Part shown: positions 6,967 through 13,833 of the stretch, piece by piece
Layout of the letters: each line of letters begins with the position of its first letter
Numbering within the stretch: the stretch's first letter is position 1
Origin: Lachnospiraceae bacterium
GTDB lineage: Bacteria; Bacillota; Clostridia; Lachnospirales; Lachnospiraceae
NCBI GenBank assembly: GCA_014804285.1
Contig: JAAVAA010000039.1
Location: 20,103-36,202, forward strand
Reading direction: 5' to 3'
DNA: 16,100 nucleotides
The notes under the pieces: model-generated
What the model was told of the DNA's origin: nothing
The model's input: the letters and a program-made list of their open reading frames with translations, nothing else
The model's database searches: none
Made by a program: the position numbers and the translations under genes

Positions 6967-8358
6967 ATGAAAAAGGGACAAATACTAACAGGAGTTGTAG
7001 AACGGGTTGACTTTCCGAATAAAGGAATTGTAAACACCCCGGAAGGGCAGTGTGTAGTGAAAAATGTTCTGCCAGGACAACAAATAACGTTAGTTATTAA
7101 TAAAAAGAGAAATGGACGCGCAGAAGGAAGACTGTTACAGGTGGAAGAAAAATCTTCTCTGGAGACGGGAAGCCCCTGCGCACATTTTGGGGAATGCGGC
7201 GGCTGTACTTATCTCTCCCTTCCGTATGAAAAGCAGTTGCAAATTAAGGAAGAACAGGTAAAAAAGCTTCTTTCGGGAGTGCTTGACGGGCAGGAAAGGG
7301 AATGGAAATTTGAAGGAATCAAAGCAAGCCCGGTCTGCGAGGGGTACCGAAACAAGATGGAATTTTCCTTTGGAGATGCCTATAAAGACGGTCCCTTGTC
7401 ACTTGGAATGCATAAGAGAGGGAGCTTCTATGATATTGTTACAGTTAATGACTGTAAAATTGTTGATCAGGATTACCGAAAAATCCTTTCCTTTACGAGA
7501 GATTATTTTGATGGAACCTCTTTTTATCATCGTCTGCGCCATGAGGGATATCTGCGGCATCTGCTGGTGCGAAAAGCAGCCAGGACAGGAGAGATTTTGA
7601 TTGCCTTGGTAACGACCTCACAGGTTGACAGTAATATGAAGGAAGAATCCTGTTTGAGTCAATGGAAAAATGAAATATTAAATCTTGATTTACATGGAAA
7701 AATAACAGGTGTTTTACATATTATTAATGATTCTGTAGCGGATGTAGTACAAAGTGACCATACGGAAATACTTTATGGGCAGGATTACTTTTATGAAGAA
7801 TTATTAGGATTGAAATTTAAAGTATCTACATTTTCCTTCTTTCAGACCAATTCTCTTGGTGCGGAGGTTCTGTATGAAACAGCCAGAGAATATATCGGAG
7901 AGCTTAATGATGGAGACACACCAGATAAGATTGTTTTTGACCTTTACAGCGGAACCGGTACCATTGCACAACTTATGGCACCGGTGGCAAAGAAGGTGAT
8001 CGGTGTTGAGATTGTGGAAGAGGCAGTGGAAGCTGCCAAAAAAAATGCAGAACTAAATGGTTTACATAACTGTGAATTTATAGCCGGAGACGTACTTAAA
8101 GTTTTGGACGAAATTGAGGAAAGACCGGATATGATCATACTGGATCCGCCCAGAGATGGAGTACACCCCAAAGCATTAAAGAAGATAATCGGGTATGGGA
8201 TCGACCGGCTGGTGTATATTTCCTGCAAACCTACCAGTCTGGTCAGGGATCTGGAAGTGTTTCTGGAGAACGGATATGAGGTGGAGAGAGCTGTGGCGGT
8301 GGATCAGTTTCCGTGGACAGCGAATGTGGAGACGGTCGTGCTGTTGTCCCGCAAGTAA
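6967..8358 (+). CDS. rlmD: 23S rRNA (uracil-5-)-methyltransferase, RlmD/RumA family
   Basis: A 463-residue SAM-dependent enzyme that makes 5-methyluridine in RNA. The N-terminal 60 residues or so form a TRAM RNA-binding domain. C71-x5-C77-x2-C80 plus C163 match the four ligands of the 4Fe-4S cluster in E. coli RlmD. The methylase fold carries FFQTNSLGAE (SAM/substrate loop), the DLYSGTGT SAM motif about 326-333, LDPPRDGVHP about 392-401, and the nucleophile C420 in YISCKP. The catalytic base is probably the Glu in the terminal NVETVVLL motif. In Firmicutes this family includes RlmCD-type enzymes that modify U747 and/or U1939; which position applies cannot be told by eye. GGAG lies 8 nt upstream of the ATG. 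It is alone in its transcript. The CCGGA/TCCGG hairpin after the stop has no T-run, so termination is unclear. Confidence 0.93.
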   Translation: MKKGQILTGVVERVDFPNKGIVNTPEGQCVVKNVLPGQQITLVINKKRNGRAEGRLLQVEEKSSLETGSPCAHFGECGGCTYLSLPYEKQLQIKEEQVKKLLSGVLDGQEREWKFEGIKASPVCEGYRNKMEFSFGDAYKDGPLSLGMHKRGSFYDIVTVNDCKIVDQDYRKILSFTRDYFDGTSFYHRLRHEGYLRHLLVRKAARTGEILIALVTTSQVDSNMKEESCLSQWKNEILNLDLHGKITGVLHIINDSVADVVQSDHTEILYGQDYFYEELLGLKFKVSTFSFFQTNSLGAEVLYETAREYIGELNDGDTPDKIVFDLYSGTGTIAQLMAPVAKKVIGVEIVEEAVEAAKKNAELNGLHNCEFIAGDVLKVLDEIEERPDMIILDPPRDGVHPKALKKIIGYGIDRLVYISCKPTSLVRDLEVFLENGYEVERAVAVDQFPWTANVETVVLLSRK

Positions 8359-8394
8359 CCGGATTCTTCCGGAGGGACTTAGAAATGAAGGTTT

Positions 8395-8460
8395 ATGATA
8401 GCTTACGGCTCAAAAACAACTCAAACAGAAAATGAGGTTGTCATTGATGAACAGCGCTGA
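8395..8460 (+). other. Short open stretch, possible remnant of a lost gene
   Basis: An ATG-to-TGA frame of 21 codons (begins MIAYGSKTTQ, ends VVIDEQR) lies between rlmD and the accessory cassette. It has no convincing ribosome site, and a TGA closes the frame just upstream. Its composition looks protein-like, so it may be the degraded tail of a larger gene. It could equally be chance, and it overlaps the putative promoter of the next unit. I cannot name a family. Confidence 0.2.
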
Positions 8461-8466
8461 TAATAT
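8438..8466 (+). promoter_or_regulatory. Putative promoter of the leader-CD3324-RNHCP unit
   Basis: TTGTCA at 8438-8443 is followed after 17 bp by TAATAT at 8461-8466, with an alternative GATAAT at 8459-8464. A start near 8473 would place the leader mini-ORF about 30 nt into the transcript, as expected for an attenuator-controlled message. Confidence 0.45.
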
Positions 8467-8503
8467 GTTGCTATACGAATAGAAAGGTTAAAACGGTGAG
8501 AAC

Positions 8504-8533
8504 ATGAAAAATTATGGAGCAATTGCGCAATAG
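8504..8533 (+). CDS. Putative 9-residue leader peptide MKNYGAIAQ
   Basis: ATG at 8504 to TAG at 8531 encodes MKNYGAIAQ, preceded by GGTGAG at 8495-8500, which pairs with the 16S tail at a short but workable distance. The stop codon enters the first arm of the hairpin set that follows, so ribosomes on this mini-ORF would control folding, as in erm and cat leaders. A second overlapping mini-ORF in another frame, 8536-8568 (MAIAWNYQVL), lies wholly within the hairpins and has no good ribosome site. I do not recognise the peptide as a known stalling sequence. Confidence 0.5.
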   Translation: MKNYGAIAQ

Positions 8534-8602
8534 CAATGGCTATTGCATGGAATTATCAGGTGTTATAGCCATTGCGTTTCCTAATCGCAAATAATTAGGA
8601 GG
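8527..8602 (+). promoter_or_regulatory. Translational attenuator: competing hairpins ending in an SD-sequestering stem
   Basis: Four mutually competing pairings are visible. A: GCAATAGC 8527-8534 with GCTATTGC 8539-8546, loop AATG. B: GCAATGGCTAT 8533-8543 with ATAGCCATTGC 8565-8575, 11 bp and perfect. C: CCTAAT 8580-8585 with ATTAGG 8594-8599, which covers the start of the AGGAGG (8597-8602) of the CD3324 gene. D: TTGCG 8572-8576 with CGCAA 8586-8590, which needs the right arm of B and excludes C. If B forms, C can form and hide the ribosome site. A ribosome paused on the leader would mask the left arm of A and B, free the arm for D, and expose the site. No T-run follows any stem, so control should be translational rather than transcriptional. 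Confidence 0.6.
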
Positions 8603-8608
8603 GCATAA

Positions 8609-8908
8609 ATGGGCTATATAAAAGCAGTTGATGTTTTGCCGGATGAGCTTATTTCAGAAATACAGAAATATGTTGATGGACAAATGCTGTATATCCCAAG
8701 AAAGTGTGAGGAACATTCGAGCTGGGGAGAAAAAAGCGGAATTAGAGCAAGATTGGAACAACGTGATAACAAGATATTTGATGAATATGTATCAGGAAAG
8801 AAGATACCCGATTTATCAAGGAAGTATTATTTATCTGAAAAGAGCATCCAGAGAATAATACGAAAAGCAAGTCCCTCCGAAAATGAGAACCATAAGGAGG
8901 GTAAATAA
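8609..8908 (+). CDS. CD3324 family protein (small HTH protein)
   Basis: A 99-residue protein starting 6 nt after AGGAGG, which is sequestered in hairpin C. The N-terminus (VDVLPDELISEIQKYVDGQM then LYIPRK) and the central WGEKSG motif match the CD3324 family of Firmicutes, short proteins of unassigned function. Residues about 54-87 (FDEYVSGKKIPDLSRKYYLS followed by EKSIQRIIRK) form a likely helix-turn-helix, so DNA binding is the reasonable guess. The Lys/Glu-rich tail is disordered. The gene ends immediately before the TTG start of the RNHCP gene and carries that gene's ribosome site in its last codons, so the two are translationally linked. Control by the upstream attenuator suggests it is induced when ribosomes are disturbed, for example by an antibiotic; this is inference. 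Confidence 0.75.
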   Translation: MGYIKAVDVLPDELISEIQKYVDGQMLYIPRKCEEHSSWGEKSGIRARLEQRDNKIFDEYVSGKKIPDLSRKYYLSEKSIQRIIRKASPSENENHKEGK

Positions 8909-9349
8909 TTGAATAGAGAAAATAAAAGAAAGCAATACGAGAAAGGTTACTACAGGACGCATCCCTGTAATGAGATTTTTACATGCAAAGGCTGTGGGCG
9001 TGAGGTGGTGCCTCATGGTGCAGGAAGTGACCATAGAAATCATTGTCCTAATTGCCTTTTGAGCCTGCATGTGGATATCACCCCGGGAGATCGTGAATCA
9101 GATTGCGGCGGCTATATGGATCCGGTAGCAGTATGGGTAAGAAAGAATGGCGAGTGGGCAATTGTTCACAGGTGCCGTCAGTGCGGCCAAATGAGTTCAA
9201 ATCGTGTTGCGGCGGATGATAATCCGATGAAGCTTATGTCAATAGCGCTTAAGCCATTGACAATGCCGCCATTTCCCATCGAGCGTATAGAAGAGATGAC
9301 CCGGATGATGGGCGGAGATGGAGAATTGTCAGATATAAGCATGAAGTGA
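8909..9349 (+). CDS. RNHCP domain-containing zinc-binding protein
   Basis: A 146-residue protein that must start at TTG 8909: AAGGAGG at 8894-8900 is 8 nt upstream and there is no ATG near. The defining R43-N44-H45-C46-P47 motif is present. Cysteines are arranged C26-x2-C29 and C46-x2-C49, with a further C89-x2-C92 pair in HRCRQCGQ, so one or two zinc sites are likely. The domain is named only for its motif, and I know of no established function. Residues about 93-130 (SSNRVAADDNP then LKPLTMPPFP) are a conserved tail in similar proteins as I recall them. It abuts the CD3324 gene with no gap and is followed by a terminator, so the pair is a two-gene unit under attenuator control. Confidence 0.85.
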   Translation: MNRENKRKQYEKGYYRTHPCNEIFTCKGCGREVVPHGAGSDHRNHCPNCLLSLHVDITPGDRESDCGGYMDPVAVWVRKNGEWAIVHRCRQCGQMSSNRVAADDNPMKLMSIALKPLTMPPFPIERIEEMTRMMGGDGELSDISMK

Positions 9350-9355
9350 TAAGTG

Positions 9356-9400
9356 CCTGCGGGATGTCTGCAAAATGCAGAGGTTCTGCAGGTTTTCTTT
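9356..9400 (+). terminator. Intrinsic terminator after the RNHCP gene
   Basis: CCTGC at 9356-9360 pairs with GCAGG at 9388-9392, enclosing an inner hairpin TCTGCA-AAA-TGCAGA (9367-9381); an alternative pairs TGCAGA 9376-9381 with TCTGCA 9385-9390. TTTTCTTT follows at 9393-9400. It starts 7 nt after the stop codon and closes the CD3324-RNHCP unit. Confidence 0.65.
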
Positions 9401-9460
9401 GTATAGAAAACGGCGGATTGACAGATTTTTGTATACTGCTTTTCAGGGGGTTTGTATTTA

Positions 9461-9489
9461 TTGACAGGGAAATAAGTATTCGATAAAAT
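9461..9489 (+). promoter_or_regulatory. Near-consensus sigma-A promoter of the chemoreceptor gene
   Basis: A perfect TTGACA at 9461-9466, a 17-bp spacer and TAAAAT at 9484-9489. The transcript would carry a leader of about 90 nt before the ATG at 9585. No SigD-type (flagellar) -35 is visible, so the receptor seems to be expressed by the housekeeping sigma factor. Confidence 0.75.
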
Positions 9490-9551
9490 GAGGATGCATC
9501 TTTTTTCATTTATACACAGGAAAACTTGTTCTTAAGGATTATTCGATAAAA
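9477..9551 (+). repeat. Two direct copies of TATTCGATAAAA in the chemoreceptor upstream region
   Basis: TATTCGATAAAA occurs at 9477-9488, overlapping the -10 box, and again at 9540-9551, 63 bp later. The second copy lies in the loop of a 7-bp stem, AAGGATT 9534-9540 with AATCCTT 9551-9557, followed by TTTGGGGG. The pair could be binding sites for one regulator, and the stem a weak attenuator. Confidence 0.45.
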
Positions 9552-9584
9552 ATCCTTTTGGGGGAACTACAAGGAGGTTCAGTA

Positions 9585-11549
9585 ATGGGAGCTATGACAA
9601 AAACAATCAGAGGAAAGATTACACTACAGACGGCATTATATCTGATTTTGACGATCATCGTATGTGAGGTGGTGGCAGTCAATGCATTACAGAGCAATAT
9701 GACAACGCAGACCCAGAATTATGTTACGTCAGAAGCGGAAGTGAATGCGGATATTGTGAGTGAATGGCTTGAGGGACAGGCGGATATCGTACATACATTG
9801 CGAAATGCTGTTGCATATATGAATGACAAGGATGCAGGGCGCATTATGGATTATCTGGAAGCAAATTTAGCAGAAAATGAGGATGCATTGATGTATTATA
9901 TCTGTTTTGGCTATAATGGGGGCGTACTTCCGGCGGATCATTCAGAGCTTGACTTGGATCCGACCACAAGGAGTTGGTGGCAGCAGGCGATTGCTGAAAA
10001 CGGATTGATTTATACAGCGCCATATAAAGATTTTGCCAGCGGACAGATGATCGTCAGCATTGCGGAACCCCTTACGATTGACGGAGAGCAGGCAGTCATG
10101 CTGGCGGATATTACTATTGATACCCTGACACAGTTAGTGGGGAATGTGGGAAGTGACGAGAACGTACAGGGATTTCTGCTTGACGCAGAGGGCAATGTGA
10201 TCTCCCATGAAAATGAAGCGTTCCTGCCTAGAGAAGAGGGTAATACCGTCTTAAAGGAGGCATTGGGCGTGGATGTGGAAAACATATCTGAAATCAGAGA
10301 TTATGACGGTAAGATGAAGTATATTAGTACGTCAAAAGTAAAGGCGACCGATTGGACGTTTGGCATTATGGAATTTAAATCGGTGGTGACAAGGCAGGTT
10401 GTTAAAAATATTGTTACGATCATCATGGTAGGACTAGTGACATTGATTATTGCGCTTGTTCTGATATCGAACAGTGTAAAGCGGAGCCTTAAGCCGATAG
10501 ACAGTATGAAATCATTCATCAAGGACAAGATAATAGGAAGAGATAACTGTAAGAAGCAGAAGGACGAGGTGAGTGAGATTAGCTATCTGATTGAGGAGAT
10601 GAAGGAGGGATTTGTCACTGTAATCAGACAGACAAAGGATGAGTCAGATGCGATTCATGTTAAAATGAAGGATGCAAACAGCAAAGTGTCTTCCATTAGC
10701 AGCAATATTACGGAAATCAGCGCAGCAATGGAGGAGACAGGCGCCAATGTGGATACGCAGACTGACAATATCAGACGAATAGAGCAGACCTGTAAGGAAG
10801 CAGCAGAAGTGATCGATAGTCTTGCCAGAGATGCCGGAGAAATGGCAGTCAAGGCGAAGGAAGTCATGGAACGTGTGGACGTCATTGTACCGGAGTTAAT
10901 GAGTGGGAAAAACAATGCGGTTATGGTAGCTAAGGACAGCAGAAAGAGGCTGCAGGAGGCAATTGAGGGTACAAAGGTAATTGAAAAGATTGCAGAGGTT
11001 TCAACGGCGATTCAGGGAATTGCATCTCAGACTAATCTGCTTGCGCTTAATGCATCCATAGAGGCGGCAAGAGCGGGAGAAGCCGGAAAAGGCTTTGCAG
11101 TTGTAGCGGAAGAGATCAAGAAGTTAAGTGAGGATACTGCTGAGGAAATCCGCAAAGTTAATGAATTGACATTGAAGGTACTTGACAGTGTACGCGTACT
11201 ATCGGATGAGAGCGACCGTGTGTTAGTCTTTATTGATGGAACCGTTATGCAGGATTATGATAAACTACAGGCACTGGCAGAGAACTATAGAGAGGATGCG
11301 GGATATTATGCCGGGGCAAGTTCCAAGATTGGTACAGGAGCCGAAGATATAAGCACTTCCATTCGAAATATTAATACCGTATTTAGTGAAATCAGTGAGG
11401 CGCAGGAGGAACTTTCAAGAACTGTTGGAAGTGTCAATGAAAATCTGCAGCAGATTACTTATTCCAGTGAGAATGTGTCGCAGGAGACAAACGGTGTGCT
11501 TGATAGTATTGGAACACTTCAGAGGACGATGAACAAATTCTCCGTATAG
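9585..11549 (+). CDS. Methyl-accepting chemotaxis protein with dCache sensor domain
   Basis: A 654-residue receptor from ATG 9585, 7 nt after AAGGAGG; an in-frame TTG at 9558 adds nine residues without a ribosome site. TM1 is about residues 14-34, an extracytoplasmic dCache-type sensor about 35-270, and TM2 about 272-296. There is only a weak HAMP-like stretch, then a long helical signalling domain. The conserved hairpin tip (GIASQTNLLALNASIEAARA then GEAGKGFAVVAEEIKKL) is about 478-517 and is what contacts CheA/CheW. The sensor has R129-S-W-W132, Y143/Y147 and D149 with a later A-D-I-T-I-D strand, reminiscent of the amino-acid-binding dCache motif; I rate that ligand guess as weak. No CheR pentapeptide ends the protein, and no che or flagellar gene is near, so it is an orphan receptor that may act on swimming or another CheA pathway. 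Confidence 0.93.
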   Translation: MGAMTKTIRGKITLQTALYLILTIIVCEVVAVNALQSNMTTQTQNYVTSEAEVNADIVSEWLEGQADIVHTLRNAVAYMNDKDAGRIMDYLEANLAENEDALMYYICFGYNGGVLPADHSELDLDPTTRSWWQQAIAENGLIYTAPYKDFASGQMIVSIAEPLTIDGEQAVMLADITIDTLTQLVGNVGSDENVQGFLLDAEGNVISHENEAFLPREEGNTVLKEALGVDVENISEIRDYDGKMKYISTSKVKATDWTFGIMEFKSVVTRQVVKNIVTIIMVGLVTLIIALVLISNSVKRSLKPIDSMKSFIKDKIIGRDNCKKQKDEVSEISYLIEEMKEGFVTVIRQTKDESDAIHVKMKDANSKVSSISSNITEISAAMEETGANVDTQTDNIRRIEQTCKEAAEVIDSLARDAGEMAVKAKEVMERVDVIVPELMSGKNNAVMVAKDSRKRLQEAIEGTKVIEKIAEVSTAIQGIASQTNLLALNASIEAARAGEAGKGFAVVAEEIKKLSEDTAEEIRKVNELTLKVLDSVRVLSDESDRVLVFIDGTVMQDYDKLQALAENYREDAGYYAGASSKIGTGAEDISTSIRNINTVFSEISEAQEELSRTVGSVNENLQQITYSSENVSQETNGVLDSIGTLQRTMNKFSV

Positions 11550-11617
11550 AACTAAGTGCGTTATTAACCAGGCAGTTTCCGACATGGAAATAGTCAGAAA
11601 TGGAAAGGCAGAGCAAA

Positions 11618-12859
11618 ATGGAAAAAGTAATAGAAAACTTTTTAAGATATGTAAAGATTGATACTCAGTCGTCGGAGGACAGCACTTCTTTGCCATCTAC
11701 ACTAAAACAGCATGATCTGGCAAAGGTCTTGGTTGATGAACTACAAAAAATGGGGGCGGAAGAAATTACTTATGACAGGGAGCACTGTTATGTCTATGCC
11801 TCTGTTCCGGCGTCTGTAGGGCATGAAGCGGCACCGGTGATAGGCTTTATTGCGCATATGGATACCTCGCCTGCGGTAACGGGAGCTGGTGTAAAACCCA
11901 GGATTGTAGAGGAATATGATGGGAAAGATATCTTGTTAAATCCGGAAAAGCAGATTGTAATGAGGGTTACGGATTTTCCCGAGCTCCCTTCTTATAAGGG
12001 AAAAAGGCTGATTGTGACGGATGGCACTACGCTTCTGGGGGCAGACGATAAGGCCGGTGTTGCAGAGATCATGGCAATGGCAGAATACCTGCTGGCGCAT
12101 CCGGAAATCCCTCATGGCAAGGTGCGGGTTGGCTTTACCCCGGACGAAGAGGTAGGAGCCGGAGCAGACCATTTTGATGTGAAGCTTTTTGGAGCAGATT
12201 TTGCTTATACGGTAGACGGTGGACGGCTCGGTGAACTGGAATACGAAAATTTTAATGCCGCAGGGGCAAAGGTGACCGTGCATGGAAGAAGTGTGCACCC
12301 GGGAGCAGCCAAAGATAAGATGCAAAATGCAATTTTGATGGCACAGGAGTTCCAATCTATGCTGCCGGCTGCAGAAAATCCCATGTATACCTGTGGTTAT
12401 GAAGGATTTTATCATTTAGACCGGTTAAACGGCACGGTGGAGGAAGCAGTTGCGGAATATATTATCCGGGATCACGACAGGAATAAATTTGAAAAGAAAA
12501 AAGAAACCTTTTTACAGGTGGGAGAGTTTTTGAACAAAAAATATGGGGAAAATGTCTTTGAGATCGAGATGAAGGACTCCTATTATAATATGAAGGAAGT
12601 TATTGAAAAGCATATGCATCTGGTGGAAAACGCCAAGGAAGTGATGCTGGAGCTTGGTATTGAGCCGGTGGTAGTTCCGATTCGGGGAGGAACGGATGGA
12701 GCAAGATTGTCTTTTATGGGATTGCCCTGCCCGAATCTTTGTACAGGAGGCGCAAATTTCCACGGACGTTTTGAATATGCCTGTGTGGATGAGATGGAAA
12801 AGATCACACAGCTTTTGATAAAAATCGTGCAAAAATATGCAGAAAAGAGAGTCGGCTGA
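11618..12859 (+). CDS. pepT: Peptidase T (tripeptide aminopeptidase, M20B family)
   Basis: A 413-residue cytosolic dizinc aminopeptidase that removes the N-terminal residue of tripeptides. The start at 11618 (MEKVIENFLRYVKI) matches the family start and follows AAAGG by 9 nt; an ATG at 11600 would add six residues with no ribosome site. Metal and catalytic residues are visible: H80-x-D82 in IAHMDTSP, D143 in GADDKAG, E177/E178 in PDEEVGAG, the Asp of YTVDGG, and the late His of GGANFHGRFEY. The dimerisation insert begins near HGRSVHPGAAKD. It lies 68 nt after the chemoreceptor gene without a clear terminator or promoter between them, so read-through is possible. The two are probably not functionally linked beyond both relating to amino-acid nutrition. 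Confidence 0.95.
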   Translation: MEKVIENFLRYVKIDTQSSEDSTSLPSTLKQHDLAKVLVDELQKMGAEEITYDREHCYVYASVPASVGHEAAPVIGFIAHMDTSPAVTGAGVKPRIVEEYDGKDILLNPEKQIVMRVTDFPELPSYKGKRLIVTDGTTLLGADDKAGVAEIMAMAEYLLAHPEIPHGKVRVGFTPDEEVGAGADHFDVKLFGADFAYTVDGGRLGELEYENFNAAGAKVTVHGRSVHPGAAKDKMQNAILMAQEFQSMLPAAENPMYTCGYEGFYHLDRLNGTVEEAVAEYIIRDHDRNKFEKKKETFLQVGEFLNKKYGENVFEIEMKDSYYNMKEVIEKHMHLVENAKEVMLELGIEPVVVPIRGGTDGARLSFMGLPCPNLCTGGANFHGRFEYACVDEMEKITQLLIKIVQKYAEKRVG

Positions 12860-12870
12860 GAAAAGCAGCC
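12854..12870. terminator. Small hairpin between convergent genes, weak terminator candidate
   Basis: GGCTG at 12854-12858 pairs with CAGCC at 12866-12870, spanning the pepT stop and the 11-nt gap to the convergent hydrolase gene. Five base pairs and no T-run on the plus strand (TTAAATAGTT) make it weak. With opposing transcripts only 11 nt apart, some overlap at the 3' ends is expected. Confidence 0.25.
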
Positions 12871-13665
12871 TTAAATAGTTATGCTCTCCCCGCAGGATAA
12901 ATAGGAGATAGTCTTTTGTCTGGCGGATAAGTAATCATACGCTTCTTTTCCGGTGCAGTGACAGGTATAAAACCGGGTTTCCTGATAAGCCTGTAATTCC
13001 TGTAGGATTTCATCAAGTAACGATGTGGGAGCAGATTCCTTGCTAGTGGGATTAATCAGATGGAAACCGCCTATGCATACTTTGGGCTGAAAGGATTTGG
13101 CTTTGTCCAGAATATTGATGATGCCGCAGTGACCGCATCCCATGACCAAAGCAGTAGTGTTTTCGGTAATGAGCAGATTCTGCTCATGAGAAAAATTGTC
13201 TCTGCCAGAGGGACCATAGAGGACGTCATTTGCGGGGGAATGGCATTTGTCGGTTTGGGTTACGGTAAACAGAGATAATTCTTCATCAATTTTATAATCA
13301 CCGTCAATTAAAATGATCTGGGGATCATCTATAAGACTTTGATCCAGACCGATAAATTTATCTCTGCCAAAGGTTTTGTTTAAATGGGGCTCAAAGGCCC
13401 TTTTTTGTATGTAAATATTTGCAGTGGGGTTGACGGTCATAAATTCGAACAAGGCTCCGCCATGGTCTGCATGTCCATGGGATATGATAACCGTATCTAT
13501 TTCCGAGAGATCAATGCCTCGTTTGGCAGCGTTGGCAAACAAGGTATGATCAGGACCAAGATCAAATAATATATGATGATTCTTTGTCTGAATATACAGG
13601 GACAGTCCGTGGGCTGTTTTCAGTTCACAGTTTGATGTGTTTTCTACTAATGCGGTGATAATCAT
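12871..13665 (-). CDS. Metallo-beta-lactamase-fold hydrolase (COG1237-like)
   Basis: A 264-residue protein whose ATG (13665) follows GGAGGGG by 7 nt. H63-x-H65-x-D67-H68 in SHGHADHGG is the dinuclear metal site of the metallo-beta-lactamase fold. Further His ligands are likely in MGCGHCGI and GGFHL, and YTCHCTGKEAYDYL completes the pattern. This arrangement (GHCG..., GGFHL, CHCTG) is that of the group annotated as 7,8-dihydropterin-6-yl-methyl-4-(beta-D-ribofuranosyl)aminobenzene-5'-phosphate synthase-like hydrolases. That name comes from archaeal methanopterin synthesis and is unlikely to describe the substrate in a fermentative bacterium, so I leave the substrate open. Monocistronic, convergent with pepT and divergent from the carbonic anhydrase gene. 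Confidence 0.85.
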   Translation of the reverse strand: MIITALVENTSNCELKTAHGLSLYIQTKNHHILFDLGPDHTLFANAAKRGIDLSEIDTVIISHGHADHGGALFEFMTVNPTANIYIQKRAFEPHLNKTFGRDKFIGLDQSLIDDPQIILIDGDYKIDEELSLFTVTQTDKCHSPANDVLYGPSGRDNFSHEQNLLITENTTALVMGCGHCGIINILDKAKSFQPKVCIGGFHLINPTSKESAPTSLLDEILQELQAYQETRFYTCHCTGKEAYDYLSARQKTISYLSCGESITI

Positions 13666-13695
13666 TTTTGAACCCCTCCATTTTTGCTTAGGAAT

Positions 13696-13724
13696 ATTAT
13701 ATCATAAAGGCGGAGGGCTGTAAT
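13696..13724 (-). promoter_or_regulatory. Promoter of the metallo-hydrolase gene
   Basis: On the minus strand, ATTACA (complement of 13719-13724) is followed after 17 bp by a perfect TATAAT (complement of 13696-13701). The leader to the ATG at 13665 would be about 25 nt. Confidence 0.6.
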
Positions 13725-13751
13725 CAGTATTTAGAAGGTTTAATTTTGGGA

Positions 13752-13779
13752 TGAATTTTTACATAAAGTATGCTATACT
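13752..13779 (+). promoter_or_regulatory. Putative extended -10 promoter of the carbonic anhydrase gene
   Basis: TG-C-TATACT at 13771-13779 is an extended -10 box. The -35 region is poor (TGAATT at 13752-13757, 16-bp spacer), as is common when the TG extension is present. The leader would be about 48 nt. Confidence 0.5.
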
Positions 13780-13833
13780 TCATACAGAACGAATGAGAGC
13801 CGCACAAATTATTAGGCAGAAATGGAGGAAGGT

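Noticed and set aside
8527..8580. Intrinsic transcription terminator or CRISPR-like repeat in the CD3324 leader
   Set aside because: The stems are strong but no T-run follows, and the repeats are inverted arms of hairpins rather than regularly spaced direct repeats.
9418..9438. Promoter from TTGACA at 9418 and TATACT nearby
   Set aside because: The two hexamers are only about 8 bp apart, too close for a functional spacer.
9473..9551. SigD/sigma-28 flagellar promoter upstream of the chemoreceptor
   Set aside because: CGATAA resembles the SigD -10, but no TAAA-type -35 occurs at the right distance, whereas a near-consensus sigma-A promoter overlaps the site.
12871..13665. Beta-lactamase resistance gene
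   Set aside because: The fold is that of metallo-beta-lactamases, but the GHCG, GGFHL and CHCTG motifs belong to the COG1237-like hydrolases, and there is no signal peptide.
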